The notes under the pieces are model-generated. The model made no database searches. It was not told where the DNA came from and worked only from the letters and a program-made list of their open reading frames with translations. A program made the position numbers and the translations under genes. Below, one piece after another: positions 26,487 to 36,077 of a stretch of DNA of 64,000 bases. Each line of letters opens with the position of its first letter. Position 1 is the first letter of the stretch. This DNA comes from Pedobacter sp. WC2423 (lineage in GTDB: Bacteria; Bacteroidota; Bacteroidia; Sphingobacteriales; Sphingobacteriaceae), in the NCBI RefSeq assembly GCF_040822065.1, contig NZ_CP162005.1:2604001-2668000 (forward strand). The letters run 5' to 3'.

Positions 26487-27845
26487 ATGAAATATCTTAA
26501 TCTACTGCTGTTTACCTCAATTTGTCTGTTTGGATTCCGCACCTCTGCACAAAAGAAAGTTCCATCCTATCTCCAGGACCCAAAAACCGGTTGCCGGATT
26601 GTAGACGAAAATAATTCTCCGGCAGTCAGTATATCATGGACTGGCAGTTGTAAAAACAAGTTTGCTGAAGGATATGGAATATTAACCTGGTATAATCAGG
26701 GACAAGAAAGTGCAAGATATACCGGCCTTGTACATCAAGGAAATTTGAATGGCAAAGGAAAATTTACTTTTCCAAATACGCGCTACACACTGGAAGGCAA
26801 TTTCTCAAACGGAACTTTAGAAGGTAAAGGTAAAACAACCTTTGCTACGGGACTGGAAATGGAGGGTACCTTTATAGAAGGAAAGTTTTTAAATTTAGAG
26901 GACCGCGAACTGAAAAAATTAAAAAACAATAAGACTTCACTCCTGGACAGTACAGGGATCTATGTAGCCGAAGACACTTTAAAACCTCTTTTTTATTATA
27001 GCTTATTACCAGAAGAAAATGTTAAAAGTACACTGGTTTTATTGCCGAGTAGTGGCGAAACTGCTGAAAACGCAATTAACTGCAATAAACAGCTCATCCA
27101 GCTGGCAGCACAACATCATATTCTCATTATTGTACCCGCTATCAATAATGACCGTGGAATGGATGATGATCAGCTTGCGCTCAATTTCCTGAATACCGTT
27201 TTTAAAGAAGTCATTACAAAATTCAATGCACCAAAGGATAAATTTGTTTTTAGCGGATTCTCAAACGGAGGAATGATAGCCTTGAGATATGCCGAATTAG
27301 CCCACGAAAGCAACCCTAAAACTGCAATAATGCCCTGTGCCGTATTAGGGGTTGACCCACCGGTAGATATAGCCGAACTTTACAATGCAGCAAAAAGAGA
27401 CCTGGCTATTAACGAAGGAAGGCCTGGTTTAACACCTGCCAAACTGAATGGCTTAAGAGAGGCAAAGTCTATCGTTGATTTCTATAATAAAACCTATGGA
27501 GGGCCGCCAGAACAGTTTCCTGAGGAATATATTAAACGTTCCATGTTTTCAAGGTCACAAAAGGATGGTGGTAATGCCAGATACCTGCTCAAAATGCCAG
27601 TAAGAATCTGTTCAGATCCAGATATATTATGGGCAATAAACGAGAGAAACCGCGATTATTTCGATATGAACGCAGCCAGTCTGTCTGCAATGATCAACCT
27701 CTTAAAATTGCAAGGCAACAAACAGGCTGAATTTATACCTGCAATCGGAAAAGGGTACAGATTAGATGGTACAAGGCACCCTCACTCCTGGTCTATTGTA
27801 GAACCACAGGAATGCATTCAATGGATAACCCAGGTAACAAAATAA
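26487..27845 (+). CDS. secreted MORN-repeat / alpha-beta-hydrolase fusion
   Basis: A 452-aa protein with a signal peptide ending at TSAQ (residue 21). Residues about 58-130 contain MORN-like repeats (FAEGYGILTW, GNLNGKGKFTF, LEGKGKTTF). Residues about 165-450 form an alpha/beta-hydrolase of the esterase D / feruloyl-esterase sort: a strand-rich STLVLLPSSG, the nucleophile elbow GFSNGG with Ser259, and a C-terminal His at 431 or 433 in GTRHPHSW. The catalytic Asp cannot be fixed by eye. The combination is unusual. The substrate is unknown; a periplasmic esterase is the likely role. Confidence 0.75.
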   Translation: MKYLNLLLFTSICLFGFRTSAQKKVPSYLQDPKTGCRIVDENNSPAVSISWTGSCKNKFAEGYGILTWYNQGQESARYTGLVHQGNLNGKGKFTFPNTRYTLEGNFSNGTLEGKGKTTFATGLEMEGTFIEGKFLNLEDRELKKLKNNKTSLLDSTGIYVAEDTLKPLFYYSLLPEENVKSTLVLLPSSGETAENAINCNKQLIQLAAQHHILIIVPAINNDRGMDDDQLALNFLNTVFKEVITKFNAPKDKFVFSGFSNGGMIALRYAELAHESNPKTAIMPCAVLGVDPPVDIAELYNAAKRDLAINEGRPGLTPAKLNGLREAKSIVDFYNKTYGGPPEQFPEEYIKRSMFSRSQKDGGNARYLLKMPVRICSDPDILWAINERNRDYFDMNAASLSAMINLLKLQGNKQAEFIPAIGKGYRLDGTRHPHSWSIVEPQECIQWITQVTK

Positions 27846-28937
27846 TTAACGGGCAGAGATTTCTATAATCTGATCATTTGTTCCATTGCTGGTCCCGATA
27901 TAAACTTTGCCATCCGGCGACTGGCAGATTGCTCTTAATCTGCCGAACTGATTTTGCAGAAAATCCTTTGCAGAAGTAATTTTGGTACCGCCTTCATCCA
28001 GCTTCAGCTGTAACAGCCTTGAGCCCTTAAGCGCGACAACCAGTAAAGAGTTTTTCCACTGTGGAATATAGTCTGAATTGTAATAAGTTAAACCCGATGG
28101 TGCAATAGTAGGTGTCCAGGTCATCATCGGCTCTGCCACATTATTAATTGCGCAGAATGTTTTTTCTTCAGCCTGATCACATAATCCTTCCACATTTGGC
28201 CAGCCATAATTTCTGCCCTTTTGAATCAGGTTAATCTCATCATCATTATTGGGACCATGTTCAGATGAATATAATTTACTATTTACCATCACCAGCCCCT
28301 GCGGATTCCGGTGACCATAACTCCATAATGGATTATTGGGTAAAGGATTATCAGAAGGAATAGAACCATCCAGATTTAATCTCAAAATTTTTCCGGATAA
28401 ACTATTGGTATTTTGTGCCTGATCAGCAGCATTGGCATCGCCTGTAGTCACTAATAATTTAAGATCCGGAGTAATGAGCAATCTCGAGCCATTATGAATG
28501 GAGGAAGCCGGGATCTGATCCAGTAAAACTAATGGAGCACTCAAAACACCATTATTAAAAGTAAACCGGACCACTTTTCCTTTATTTCCTGAACCGTAGT
28601 CATAAACCACATATACATAAGGATTGGTACTAAACTGCGGATGTAATGCCATACCAAGTAAACCGCCCTCACCCTGGCTCGTAACTTCAGTAATGGTATG
28701 GACTAAAGTAATCACCCCATTCATTGGATTTAACCGGCTGATTTTTCCGGCCCTTTCGGTGAACCAGATAAAATTATCTGGTCCATATATCATTTCCCAC
28801 GGGAACTTTAAAGATTGAGTGAGTACTTCTGTTTTTATATCGGCATCCGGTAAAGTTTCCGGACTATCATTGTTTTTGCTTTTTTCACAAGCTGACAGAA
28901 AAAACAAGATAAAGATTGAAGTAAAAATTGTTTTCAT
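27846..28937 (-). CDS. PQQ-dependent sugar dehydrogenase-type lipoprotein
   Basis: A 363-aa protein from ATG 28937, which places a lipoprotein signal (FILFFLSAC) at the N-terminus; a longer frame to 28976 would bury it. The six-bladed propeller motifs of soluble glucose/aldose sugar dehydrogenases are clear: FPWEMIYGPDNFIWFTERAGKI, EGGLLGMALHPQF, GHRNPQGLVM, SSEHGPNNDDEINLIQKGRNYGWP, and IAPSGLTYY. The family oxidises aldoses with PQQ. I see no PQQ synthesis genes here, so cofactor supply is unknown. Confidence 0.88.
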   Translation of the reverse strand: MKTIFTSIFILFFLSACEKSKNNDSPETLPDADIKTEVLTQSLKFPWEMIYGPDNFIWFTERAGKISRLNPMNGVITLVHTITEVTSQGEGGLLGMALHPQFSTNPYVYVVYDYGSGNKGKVVRFTFNNGVLSAPLVLLDQIPASSIHNGSRLLITPDLKLLVTTGDANAADQAQNTNSLSGKILRLNLDGSIPSDNPLPNNPLWSYGHRNPQGLVMVNSKLYSSEHGPNNDDEINLIQKGRNYGWPNVEGLCDQAEEKTFCAINNVAEPMMTWTPTIAPSGLTYYNSDYIPQWKNSLLVVALKGSRLLQLKLDEGGTKITSAKDFLQNQFGRLRAICQSPDGKVYIGTSNGTNDQIIEISAR

Positions 28938-28992
28938 AACAGAATGTTTCTTGGTTAAACAAGGTAAACAATCCAAAATGAATTATGTTTAA

Positions 28993-31365
28993 TTAATTGA
29001 AATACACATAGGTTATACCATCGCCGCCTCTATCCGCATGCTCATCCTCAACCCTGTTCACCTGGCTGTACTTGCGCAGATACTCTCTGATTAATTTCCG
29101 GAGGATACCATCCCCCTTTCCATGGATCAGCTTGATAAAAGGAAAGCCCAGCATAATCGACTTATCCAGATACTTTTCAACTTCCTGAATTGCATTTTCA
29201 CCACGCATTCCACGAAGATCCAGCTCAGCAGTAAAATTCCCAATCGCTTCAGACATTCTCCCTGAAAAAGAATTGCTCTGTACAACTTTTTTAGCCTGTT
29301 TATTGCTGATTTTCTGTACCCTGTCTTTTTTCACCACAGAACGAAGATCACCTAGTGCCAGCACTAAATTACCACGGTTAATTTCCATTACCTGTCCCAT
29401 GGTTTCCGTATTAATCAGCTGTACCCAATCCCCAACTTCAATAGCAGTCGTGGAGATCACCACCTTCTCAGGCTTCTTCTCTTCTTTAACCTGGTGCTGA
29501 ACCAGGCTCTTTTGTAAATCCTGTCTTAGTTGTTTGGTCGCTTCTTTATCAGCCTGATTCTCTTTGATACCAGCAATTGTATTTTCTACCAGTTTATTGG
29601 CATTTTTAATAATCGTCTGCGCTTCAAGTTTAGCTTCCTTAATCAGTGTTTTCCTGTTTTCTTCCAGAAACTGCTGAAGTTCCTCGTTTTCTTTAACCAG
29701 GTTCTTTACTTTATTCTGCTGAAGAGATAACTGGATTTTAGTATCATAAATCTGCTTTTTCTCTCTTTCCAGATCGACCAGTAAGCTATCAATTCTATTT
29801 TGATTTGTTCCTGTTTTTTCCCTTGCCAGCGTCAGCACCTCTTTTTGCAGGCCAATATTCTGTGCAATTTCAAAAGCATAAGAACTTCCTGGTTTACCTA
29901 TTTCCAGTACATATAAAGGCTTCATCTTATCATTATCGAACAACATAGAAGCATTTTCCAGTCCCGGAGTATTACCAGCAAATAATTTAAGATTTGAATA
30001 GTGAGTGGTCATGACCCCTCTTACTTTTTTATTATTCAGTACTTCCAGTACAGCTTCAGCCATTGGCCCGCCAAATTGAGGATCTGTTCCGGTACCAAAC
30101 TCATCAATCATTACCAATGATTTTGGCGTAGCATGCGCAACAAAATAACGCATTTTTGTTAAATGCGCACTGTAAGTACTCAAATCACTTTCTATACTTT
30201 GATCATCACCAATATCAGCAAAGATATTATCAAATATCCCGACCTCACTTGACTCATGCACAGGAATCAGCAGACCTGATTGCAACATCAGTTGCAGAAG
30301 CCCCACTGTTTTCATACAAACTGATTTACCTCCCGCATTTGGTCCTGAAACCAGTACGATCCTTAAATTTTCGTTCATATGAATGTTAAGAGGCACTACC
30401 GTTTTCTTATCTTCTTTAAATGATAAGTATAACAAAGGATGCCTTGCATTGATCAGTTTAATCCTTGGCTCAGCTACCAGCACAGGCATATCTGCTTCTA
30501 CCTCAATCGCAAATAAAGCTTTAGCCCTTACAAAATCCAGTTTAGTCAGGAATCCATGATAAGAAAGTAATAAAGGCGTAAATGGTCTTAAATCATCAGT
30601 AAGCGCAATTAAAATACGGATGATCTCCCTTCTCTTATCAAATTCAAGATCTCTTATCTTATTATTCAGTGTGAACACAACTTCAGGCTCCATATAAACA
30701 GTTTGCCCACTCGCAGACTCATCATGAATAAAGCCCTTCAGTTTCCGCTTATTCTCGGCCAGAATAGGAATACACATCCTTCCATCACGGATTGTTAAAC
30801 TTCCATCTGCTACCCAATTGCTGGCTACTGCCTGCTTGTAAATCACATCCATCCGTTTACGGACTTCCTGTTCTCCTTTAGCGATATCCCCAATGATTTC
30901 CTGTAATTTAGCAGAAGCATTCGGTTTGATTTTGCCTTTAGGGTCAAGTACTGCTTCTATTTTCCGGAGGATGTTCTTTTCCACTGGTAAATGCTCAAAT
31001 AAAGCTTCCAGATTTGGATAAATATCTTTTCTTTCCTCAAAGAAGCGTAGTACTGAAAAAACGGTCTGTAAAGAGAGATAGATCTGGAACAATTCTTCCT
31101 CCATCAGGTAACTACCTTCTACACGTACCTTTTCGGCCAGTGATTTAATATCAAAAAAAGTACTGATCTGTAACGGCTCCTGGTTTTCCAGGATATTTTT
31201 AAACTCTTTAGTCTGTCTTAAAAACTTATTAATCTGATCAAATTTATTCATCACCTGCATTTTGCTGACCATATATTGTCCCATCGGACTCAGGCAATGC
31301 TTTAGGATGAGCTGTCTGACTTCACTGAAGCCAAGTCTATCTAAACAATTATCGGGATATATCAT
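28993..31365 (-). CDS. mutS2: MutS2 (endonuclease/ribosome-rescue ATPase)
   Basis: A 790-aa MutS2. The MutS core and clamp occupy about 1-300, the ATPase follows with Walker A GPNAGGKS at about 340, Walker B-like LVMIDEFGTGTDP and TTHYSNLK, then a long coiled coil (about 505-640), a KOW-like segment, and a C-terminal Smr nuclease domain (DLRGMRGENA and LIHGKGDGILR). MutS2/RqcU proteins act in recombination suppression or in rescue of collided ribosomes. The preceding gene ends 2 nt before its start, so the two form an operon. Confidence 0.95.
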   Translation of the reverse strand: MIYPDNCLDRLGFSEVRQLILKHCLSPMGQYMVSKMQVMNKFDQINKFLRQTKEFKNILENQEPLQISTFFDIKSLAEKVRVEGSYLMEEELFQIYLSLQTVFSVLRFFEERKDIYPNLEALFEHLPVEKNILRKIEAVLDPKGKIKPNASAKLQEIIGDIAKGEQEVRKRMDVIYKQAVASNWVADGSLTIRDGRMCIPILAENKRKLKGFIHDESASGQTVYMEPEVVFTLNNKIRDLEFDKRREIIRILIALTDDLRPFTPLLLSYHGFLTKLDFVRAKALFAIEVEADMPVLVAEPRIKLINARHPLLYLSFKEDKKTVVPLNIHMNENLRIVLVSGPNAGGKSVCMKTVGLLQLMLQSGLLIPVHESSEVGIFDNIFADIGDDQSIESDLSTYSAHLTKMRYFVAHATPKSLVMIDEFGTGTDPQFGGPMAEAVLEVLNNKKVRGVMTTHYSNLKLFAGNTPGLENASMLFDNDKMKPLYVLEIGKPGSSYAFEIAQNIGLQKEVLTLAREKTGTNQNRIDSLLVDLEREKKQIYDTKIQLSLQQNKVKNLVKENEELQQFLEENRKTLIKEAKLEAQTIIKNANKLVENTIAGIKENQADKEATKQLRQDLQKSLVQHQVKEEKKPEKVVISTTAIEVGDWVQLINTETMGQVMEINRGNLVLALGDLRSVVKKDRVQKISNKQAKKVVQSNSFSGRMSEAIGNFTAELDLRGMRGENAIQEVEKYLDKSIMLGFPFIKLIHGKGDGILRKLIREYLRKYSQVNRVEDEHADRGGDGITYVYFN

Positions 31366-31367
31366 TT

Positions 31368-32006
31368 CTATTCATTCTTTTTAGCCGCACTGGCATCGCT
31401 TTCCCTTTTCAGGGCTGCCGCCTCATCTGTACGCACTTTTAATTTTTTCGCCTCTTCCTTTTTCACCTTTTTTAATTCAGTTACTCTGGCAAGACTATCT
31501 TTCTTTATCTTTTTTGCAGCATCTGCTTTAGTCTTCTTCAGCAGTATTTCTGCTTTAGCAAGACTATCTTTTTTAGCGGCTGCCGCTCTGATTACCCTCT
31601 TAGGGTCAGCTTTATCCAGGCTATCTTTTTTCGCCTGCTGAATAGCTGCAAGTTTCTTTAAACGTTTCGCATTGATTTGATCTTCCTTCTCCTTAACCTT
31701 TTTTAATTTACCAGTAATCTTATCATACATGGTATTCAAAACCTCAGGATGATCATAATAGTAATTCATACTTTTAGTATACAGTACAGAATCTATCCCA
31801 AACTTCTTATAAATACCTTTGTAGTAAGCCGCACTCGTGCTCCTTGCTGAATCTATATTGGCAATAGTTGAAATATATCCGTCTACCATATGGATGTCAA
31901 ATAAAATATCCTGCATTTTTTCTGGCTGAACAATAGCTGAAGGGATACCCGGCTTACATCCTCCTATGCCGATTAACAGCAGGCAAATGCACAAAAAATT
32001 TCTCAT
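31368..32006 (-). CDS. DUF4296 lipoprotein with Lys/Ala-rich coiled-coil tail
   Basis: A 212-aa predicted lipoprotein: signal peptide with lipobox GIGGC at about residue 17. Residues about 25-110 match DUF4296 (PEKMQDILFDIHMVDGYI, YYKGIYKKFGIDSVLYTKSMNYYYDHPEVL). The remaining 100 residues are Lys/Ala-rich with repeated KKDSLAKA-like units, predicted coiled coil or disordered. The family is Bacteroidetes-specific with unknown function. It is directly upstream of mutS2 (2-nt gap); the link is probably only operonic. Confidence 0.82.
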   Translation of the reverse strand: MRNFLCICLLLIGIGGCKPGIPSAIVQPEKMQDILFDIHMVDGYISTIANIDSARSTSAAYYKGIYKKFGIDSVLYTKSMNYYYDHPEVLNTMYDKITGKLKKVKEKEDQINAKRLKKLAAIQQAKKDSLDKADPKRVIRAAAAKKDSLAKAEILLKKTKADAAKKIKKDSLARVTELKKVKKEEAKKLKVRTDEAAALKRESDASAAKKNE

Positions 32007-32077
32007 TGTTTATAAAACATTATTTTTTCCGTAGCTATTTAAGCTAAGGTTGTTAATTTTACCAAAAATACTGATAA

Positions 32078-32764
32078 ATGAGCATAGCAGATAACTTATT
32101 AAAATATAAAAAGGAATTAGAAGGGGAAAATGCCGAATTAATTGCCGTATCAAAATTCAATGATGCAGCAGCAGTTTTGGAAGCATACCATGCAGGACAG
32201 CGGATTTTCGGAGAAAACATTGTTCAGGAATTAGTAGAAAAACAAGAAGCGCTTCCAAAAGATATTGAATGGCACCTGATTGGACATCTTCAAACCAATA
32301 AAGTTAAATATATCGCTCCTTTTATCAAATTGATTCAATCCGTTGATAGTGTCAAACTACTGGCAGAAATCAATAAACAAGCGGCAAAAAATGACAGAGT
32401 TATTGACTGTTTACTACAAGTTTATATTGCTGATGAGGATACAAAGTTCGGACTGGATCATGCAGAAACGATTGAACTTTTAAGATCAGAAGAATATCTT
32501 GCCATGAAAAACATCCGTATTACAGGTTTAATGGGTATTGCGACAAACAATGCACCTGAAAAACAAACTAAAGATGAATTTCAGGAACTGAGAGTATTTT
32601 TTGATGGTATAAAAACCAGTTTTTTCAGAAAAGAAGATTCATTTAAAGAATTATCTATGGGAATGTCTGGTGATTACAAACTGGCAATCGAAGAAGGCAG
32701 TACCATGGTAAGAATAGGAAGCAGCATTTTTGGCGCAAGAAAAATCAAACATTATAAAGCATAA
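32078..32764 (+). CDS. yggS: YggS/PLPBP-family pyridoxal phosphate homeostasis protein
   Basis: A 228-aa fold-type III PLP-binding protein. ELIAVSKFNDAAAVLEAYHAGQRIFGENIVQELVEK holds the PLP lysine (SK), followed by WHLIGHLQTNKVKYI, and the C-terminal LSMGMSGDYKLAIEEGSTMVRIGSSIFG binds phosphate. It has no known catalytic activity and controls the PLP pool. It opens a + strand run of four closely spaced genes. Confidence 0.94.
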   Translation: MSIADNLLKYKKELEGENAELIAVSKFNDAAAVLEAYHAGQRIFGENIVQELVEKQEALPKDIEWHLIGHLQTNKVKYIAPFIKLIQSVDSVKLLAEINKQAAKNDRVIDCLLQVYIADEDTKFGLDHAETIELLRSEEYLAMKNIRITGLMGIATNNAPEKQTKDEFQELRVFFDGIKTSFFRKEDSFKELSMGMSGDYKLAIEEGSTMVRIGSSIFGARKIKHYKA

Positions 32765-32768
32765 GCTA

Positions 32769-33227
32769 ATGGATATTCAACTCAGGTTTGCAGTAAAAGA
32801 AGATTGCCCGCGTTTATTGGAGTTAATAAATGAATTAGCAGTTTATGAAAAAGCTCCGGAAGAAGTTACAGTTACCTTAGCCGAATTTGAAGAGGCCGGA
32901 TTCGGAACGCAACCTGTCTGGAAAGCCTTTGTAGCAGAAGATACGACAGGAATTCTTGGCTTTGCACTATATTATACCAGGTACTCTACCTGGAAAGGCT
33001 GCCGCTTATACTTAGAAGATTTCATTGTTACAGAAAATCAAAGAGGAAAAGGATTAGGAAAAATCCTTTTTGAAAGAGTAATGAAAGAAGCCAGAGATAA
33101 AAATTATAACGGAATGACCTGGCAGGTGCTGGACTGGAATGAGCCAGCTATCAATTTCTATAATAAATATAATGCTCAGATTGAAACAGGATGGTTGAAT
33201 GCGTCTTTTAGTAAAGACCAGCTTTAA
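32769..33227 (+). CDS. GNAT-family N-acetyltransferase
   Basis: A 152-aa acetyltransferase from ATG 32769, 4 nt after the yggS stop. The acetyl-CoA loop is seen as ENQRGKGLGKILFERV (R-G-x-G-x-G type), preceded by LYLEDFIV and followed by WQVLDWNEPAINFYNKYNAQ, typical of diamine acetyltransferase-like GNATs (SAT1-type). The substrate is unknown. Confidence 0.9.
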   Translation: MDIQLRFAVKEDCPRLLELINELAVYEKAPEEVTVTLAEFEEAGFGTQPVWKAFVAEDTTGILGFALYYTRYSTWKGCRLYLEDFIVTENQRGKGLGKILFERVMKEARDKNYNGMTWQVLDWNEPAINFYNKYNAQIETGWLNASFSKDQL

Positions 33228-33246
33228 AAACAATTTCAAATAAACA

Positions 33247-34521
33247 ATGCAGGTATTTAAATTCGGGGGAGCTTCTGTAGTGAATGCAGAAGCAGTAAAG
33301 AATCTTGTTGCTATTATTCAGCAGGCGGAAAAAGAAAATTTACTGATCGTAGTTTCTGCGATGGGTAAAATGACCAATAAACTGGAATTACTTTCTAACG
33401 CCTATATCTCCGGGCAGGAAAACACACACGACTTGCTCGATGAAGTCAAAGCTTATCATTTCAATATCTTAAACGATCTGTTTGATAACCATAGTCATCC
33501 CATATTTAATGACGTTGCAAATACTTTCGTAGAAATTGAATGGTTATTGGAAGAAGATGCAAGTGATGCACCCGATTATATTTATGATCAGATCGTTTCG
33601 ATTGGTGAAGTAGTTTCCACTAAAATTGTAGCCGCTTACCTGAATGAAAGTAATATTTCCGCAGTATGGGCAGATGCCAGGAATTTCATTAAAACTGATA
33701 ATACTTACCGCGAAGGACAAGTGGACTGGGAGAAAACTGAAACAGAAATCAAACGTAACCTTGTTCCGTTACTGAAGAAAAGTATTGTCGTGACCCAGGG
33801 ATTTATTGGCAGTACCAGTGAAAACTTCACCACTACCCTGGGCAGAGAAGGTTCAGATTATTCCGCAGCCATTTTCTGTGCCTGTCTGGATGCCACAGCA
33901 CTAACCATCTGGAAAGATGTGCCAGGGGTATTAAATGCAGATCCTAAATGGTTTGATGAAACAGAACGCATCCCTCAGCTTTCTTATCACGATGCGATTG
34001 AACTTACCTACTATGGTGCAACAGTAATCCATCCCAAGACCATCAAACCACTTCAGAATAAGAATATTCCTTTGTATGTGAAATCATTCCTTCACCCGGC
34101 CAGCGAAGGCACAGTGATCAATGGCATTAACAGTGAGCTACCGGTACCCTCGTTTATTTTCAAAGTAAACCAGGTGCTGATTTCTATCTTACCAAAAGAT
34201 TTCTCTTTTATCATTGAAGAGAATCTGAGTGATATCTTCAGCTTATTCCATAAACACAAAGTGAAAGTAAATACCATGCTGAATTCGGCATTAAGCTTTT
34301 CTGTAAGTGTCGACTATGAAGAAGAAAAGATAAATAACCTGATTCAGGATTTATCAGTCTTATATAAAGTAAAATACAATAAAGGACTGGAACTGGTCAC
34401 CATTCGTTACTACAAAAAGGATACGATCAATAGAGTTACTGTCAACAAAGACATTTTGCTGAAAGTCAAAAGCCGTCATACTTGTCAGATTGTAATGAAA
34501 GATAAATCAACTATTGAATAA
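33247..34521 (+). CDS. lysC: aspartate kinase
   Basis: A 424-aa monofunctional aspartokinase, first step of the Lys/Thr/Met pathway. MQVFKFGGASV is the kinase signature, GREGSDYSAAIFCACLDATALTIWKDVPGVLNADP the substrate/ATP region, and the last 120 or so residues an ACT-like regulatory part. No homoserine dehydrogenase fusion and no other pathway gene nearby. The next gene overlaps its end by 8 nt. Confidence 0.92.
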   Translation: MQVFKFGGASVVNAEAVKNLVAIIQQAEKENLLIVVSAMGKMTNKLELLSNAYISGQENTHDLLDEVKAYHFNILNDLFDNHSHPIFNDVANTFVEIEWLLEEDASDAPDYIYDQIVSIGEVVSTKIVAAYLNESNISAVWADARNFIKTDNTYREGQVDWEKTETEIKRNLVPLLKKSIVVTQGFIGSTSENFTTTLGREGSDYSAAIFCACLDATALTIWKDVPGVLNADPKWFDETERIPQLSYHDAIELTYYGATVIHPKTIKPLQNKNIPLYVKSFLHPASEGTVINGINSELPVPSFIFKVNQVLISILPKDFSFIIEENLSDIFSLFHKHKVKVNTMLNSALSFSVSVDYEEEKINNLIQDLSVLYKVKYNKGLELVTIRYYKKDTINRVTVNKDILLKVKSRHTCQIVMKDKSTIE

Positions 34522-35695
34522 GCGACTTACAGACCCGGCCGTTCAGGATTATATCCATGACAATCTGAATGCAGATGTGCATAAAATTGCCATGGCCAAA
34601 AGCCCTTTTCCAGAGGTTACAGGAAAAGAACTGGCCAATCAGATCGCGTCCAGAAAAAAGTCCTTCCGTAAACTGCCAACCTGGTTTCATACCGGTTTTA
34701 TTTACTATCCGCCCCTGTTATCTGTAGAACAATGTTCTTCGGAAATTACCGCAGCTTATAAAGCCGGATTAGCAACAGGAAGTTCAATTATTGATCTGAC
34801 AGGCGGTTATGGCGTAGATAGTTATTACTTCTCCCAACAACTAAAATCCGTTACTCACTGCGAAATCAACGAAGAATTGTCAGCAATTGCCAGTTACAAT
34901 GGAGTTTTACTGAAACAGGATAACGTCAGGTTTATTTCCGGAGATGGTCTGGAGTTCTTAAAAACCACCGGTCAGGAATTTGATTGCGTTTATATTGATC
35001 CAGCCAGAAGAAGTACCTCCGGAAAGGTTTTTATGCTCAAAGACTGTACACCCGATATTGTTGAAAATCTAGGTCTGTTATTGTCAAAAGCAAAGCGGAT
35101 ATTGCTTAAAACTGCTCCGCTGTTAGATCTGAGTGCAGGATTAAAAGAACTGGATCACGTAGCTGAAATACATATTGTGAGCGTTAAAAACGAATGTAAA
35201 GAATTGATCTGGGTGATCGAAAGAGATTTTGAAGGCTCCCCCGGCATCATTTGTACGACTTTAAACGCGAAGCAAAAACAATTCAGGTTTAACCTGGGCG
35301 AAGAGGGTACCACGGCTATTACCGGTTCAGTTATTCCAGGTCAATATTTATACGAACCTGATGTGGCACTTTTAAAAAGCGGTGCTTTTAACCTGATTGC
35401 AGAAAGATATCAGCTGCAAAAATTTCATCATCAAACTCAACTCTATACCTCTTCTGTCATTCATCCAGAGTTTCCGGGAAGGATATTTCAGCTCAACGAA
35501 GTCATGTCTGCGGCAAAAATAAAGAAGGAAAAAAACCTGGTTGGAAATGTAATTGTCAGAAACTACCCGGATAAGGCAGCCACCCTGGTTGATAAATATC
35601 ATATCAAACCTGATGACACCGAATTTATAATTTTTACACAAAGCAGTACTGAAGGCAAAATTATTATTAAAAGTACGATTATACAGCATTACTAA
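34514..35695 (+). CDS. class I SAM-dependent methyltransferase with THUMP-like domain
   Basis: A 393-aa protein. A Rossmann methyltransferase core spans about 90-240: IDLTGGYGVDSYYFS is the SAM-binding motif and YIDPARRS the motif IV DPAR-R signature of this Bacteroidetes family. The C-terminal 150 residues are THUMP-like. Such enzymes are presumed to modify RNA, but no substrate is proven. The start is a TTG (34514) inside the 3' end of lysC; the next ATG would remove about 26 residues, including conserved-looking DNLNADVHKIAMAKS, so I keep TTG. Confidence 0.85.
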   Translation: MNKRLTDPAVQDYIHDNLNADVHKIAMAKSPFPEVTGKELANQIASRKKSFRKLPTWFHTGFIYYPPLLSVEQCSSEITAAYKAGLATGSSIIDLTGGYGVDSYYFSQQLKSVTHCEINEELSAIASYNGVLLKQDNVRFISGDGLEFLKTTGQEFDCVYIDPARRSTSGKVFMLKDCTPDIVENLGLLLSKAKRILLKTAPLLDLSAGLKELDHVAEIHIVSVKNECKELIWVIERDFEGSPGIICTTLNAKQKQFRFNLGEEGTTAITGSVIPGQYLYEPDVALLKSGAFNLIAERYQLQKFHHQTQLYTSSVIHPEFPGRIFQLNEVMSAAKIKKEKNLVGNVIVRNYPDKAATLVDKYHIKPDDTEFIIFTQSSTEGKIIIKSTIIQHY

Positions 35696-35700
35696 TACGC

Positions 35701-35774
35701 AAAAAGCCCCCCGGTTTAGACTGCCCCCAAAAAGTTAGACACTATTTGGGGCTAGTCCAAGTTGCGGGAGGCTT
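35701..35774 (-). terminator. terminator of the cold-shock gene, with an IS-end fragment in its loop
   Basis: On the minus strand AAGCCTCCCG (35774-35765) pairs with CGGGGGGCTT (35713-35704), followed by five T. The loop is about 51 nt, far larger than in the other terminators of the window, and most of it is the IS-like segment 35722-35751. Confidence 0.8.
35722..35751. mobile_element. solitary IS3-type end fragment
   Basis: The first 21 bases (TGCCCCCAAAAAGTTAGACAC) are identical to the inner part of the terminal repeat of the IS at 61.5-62.9 kb, and the following ACTATTTGGGG closely follows that element's orfA-side end. No transposase is present. It retains the self-pairing TGCCCCCAAA / TTTGGGG ends. 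It is a relic of an insertion or a tiny non-autonomous derivative. Confidence 0.75.
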
Positions 35775-35800
35775 CAGTCATTTAGCATCAAGACTAATAT

Positions 35801-35998
35801 TTATATTTTTTTAACGTTTATCGCTTGTAAACCCTTCTTTCCTTCAGTGATATCAAACTCTACATTATCATTCTCCTGAAGACTCTCAATACCGCCTATA
35901 ACGTCTTTGAAATGGACAAAAATATCCTTGTTTCCTTCGTAAATTAAAAATCCATAGCCTTTCTGCGTATTAAACCATTTTACTTTTCCCGTACTCAT
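35801..35998 (-). CDS. cold-shock protein (CspA family)
   Basis: A 65-aa single-domain cold-shock protein and RNA chaperone. RNP1-like KGYGFL and RNP2-like DIFVHF are both present after the opening GKVKWFNTQKGYGF. Length and composition are normal. It stands alone upstream of the unusual terminator at 35.7 kb. Confidence 0.95.
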   Translation of the reverse strand: MSTGKVKWFNTQKGYGFLIYEGNKDIFVHFKDVIGGIESLQENDNVEFDITEGKKGLQAINVKKI

Positions 35999-36077
35999 AG
36001 TATTTAAGTATAAAAATTAATATTTCTTTAAATTATCAATTATATCAAACTTAAAGAAAAGCAACAAGTTTTAAAAA

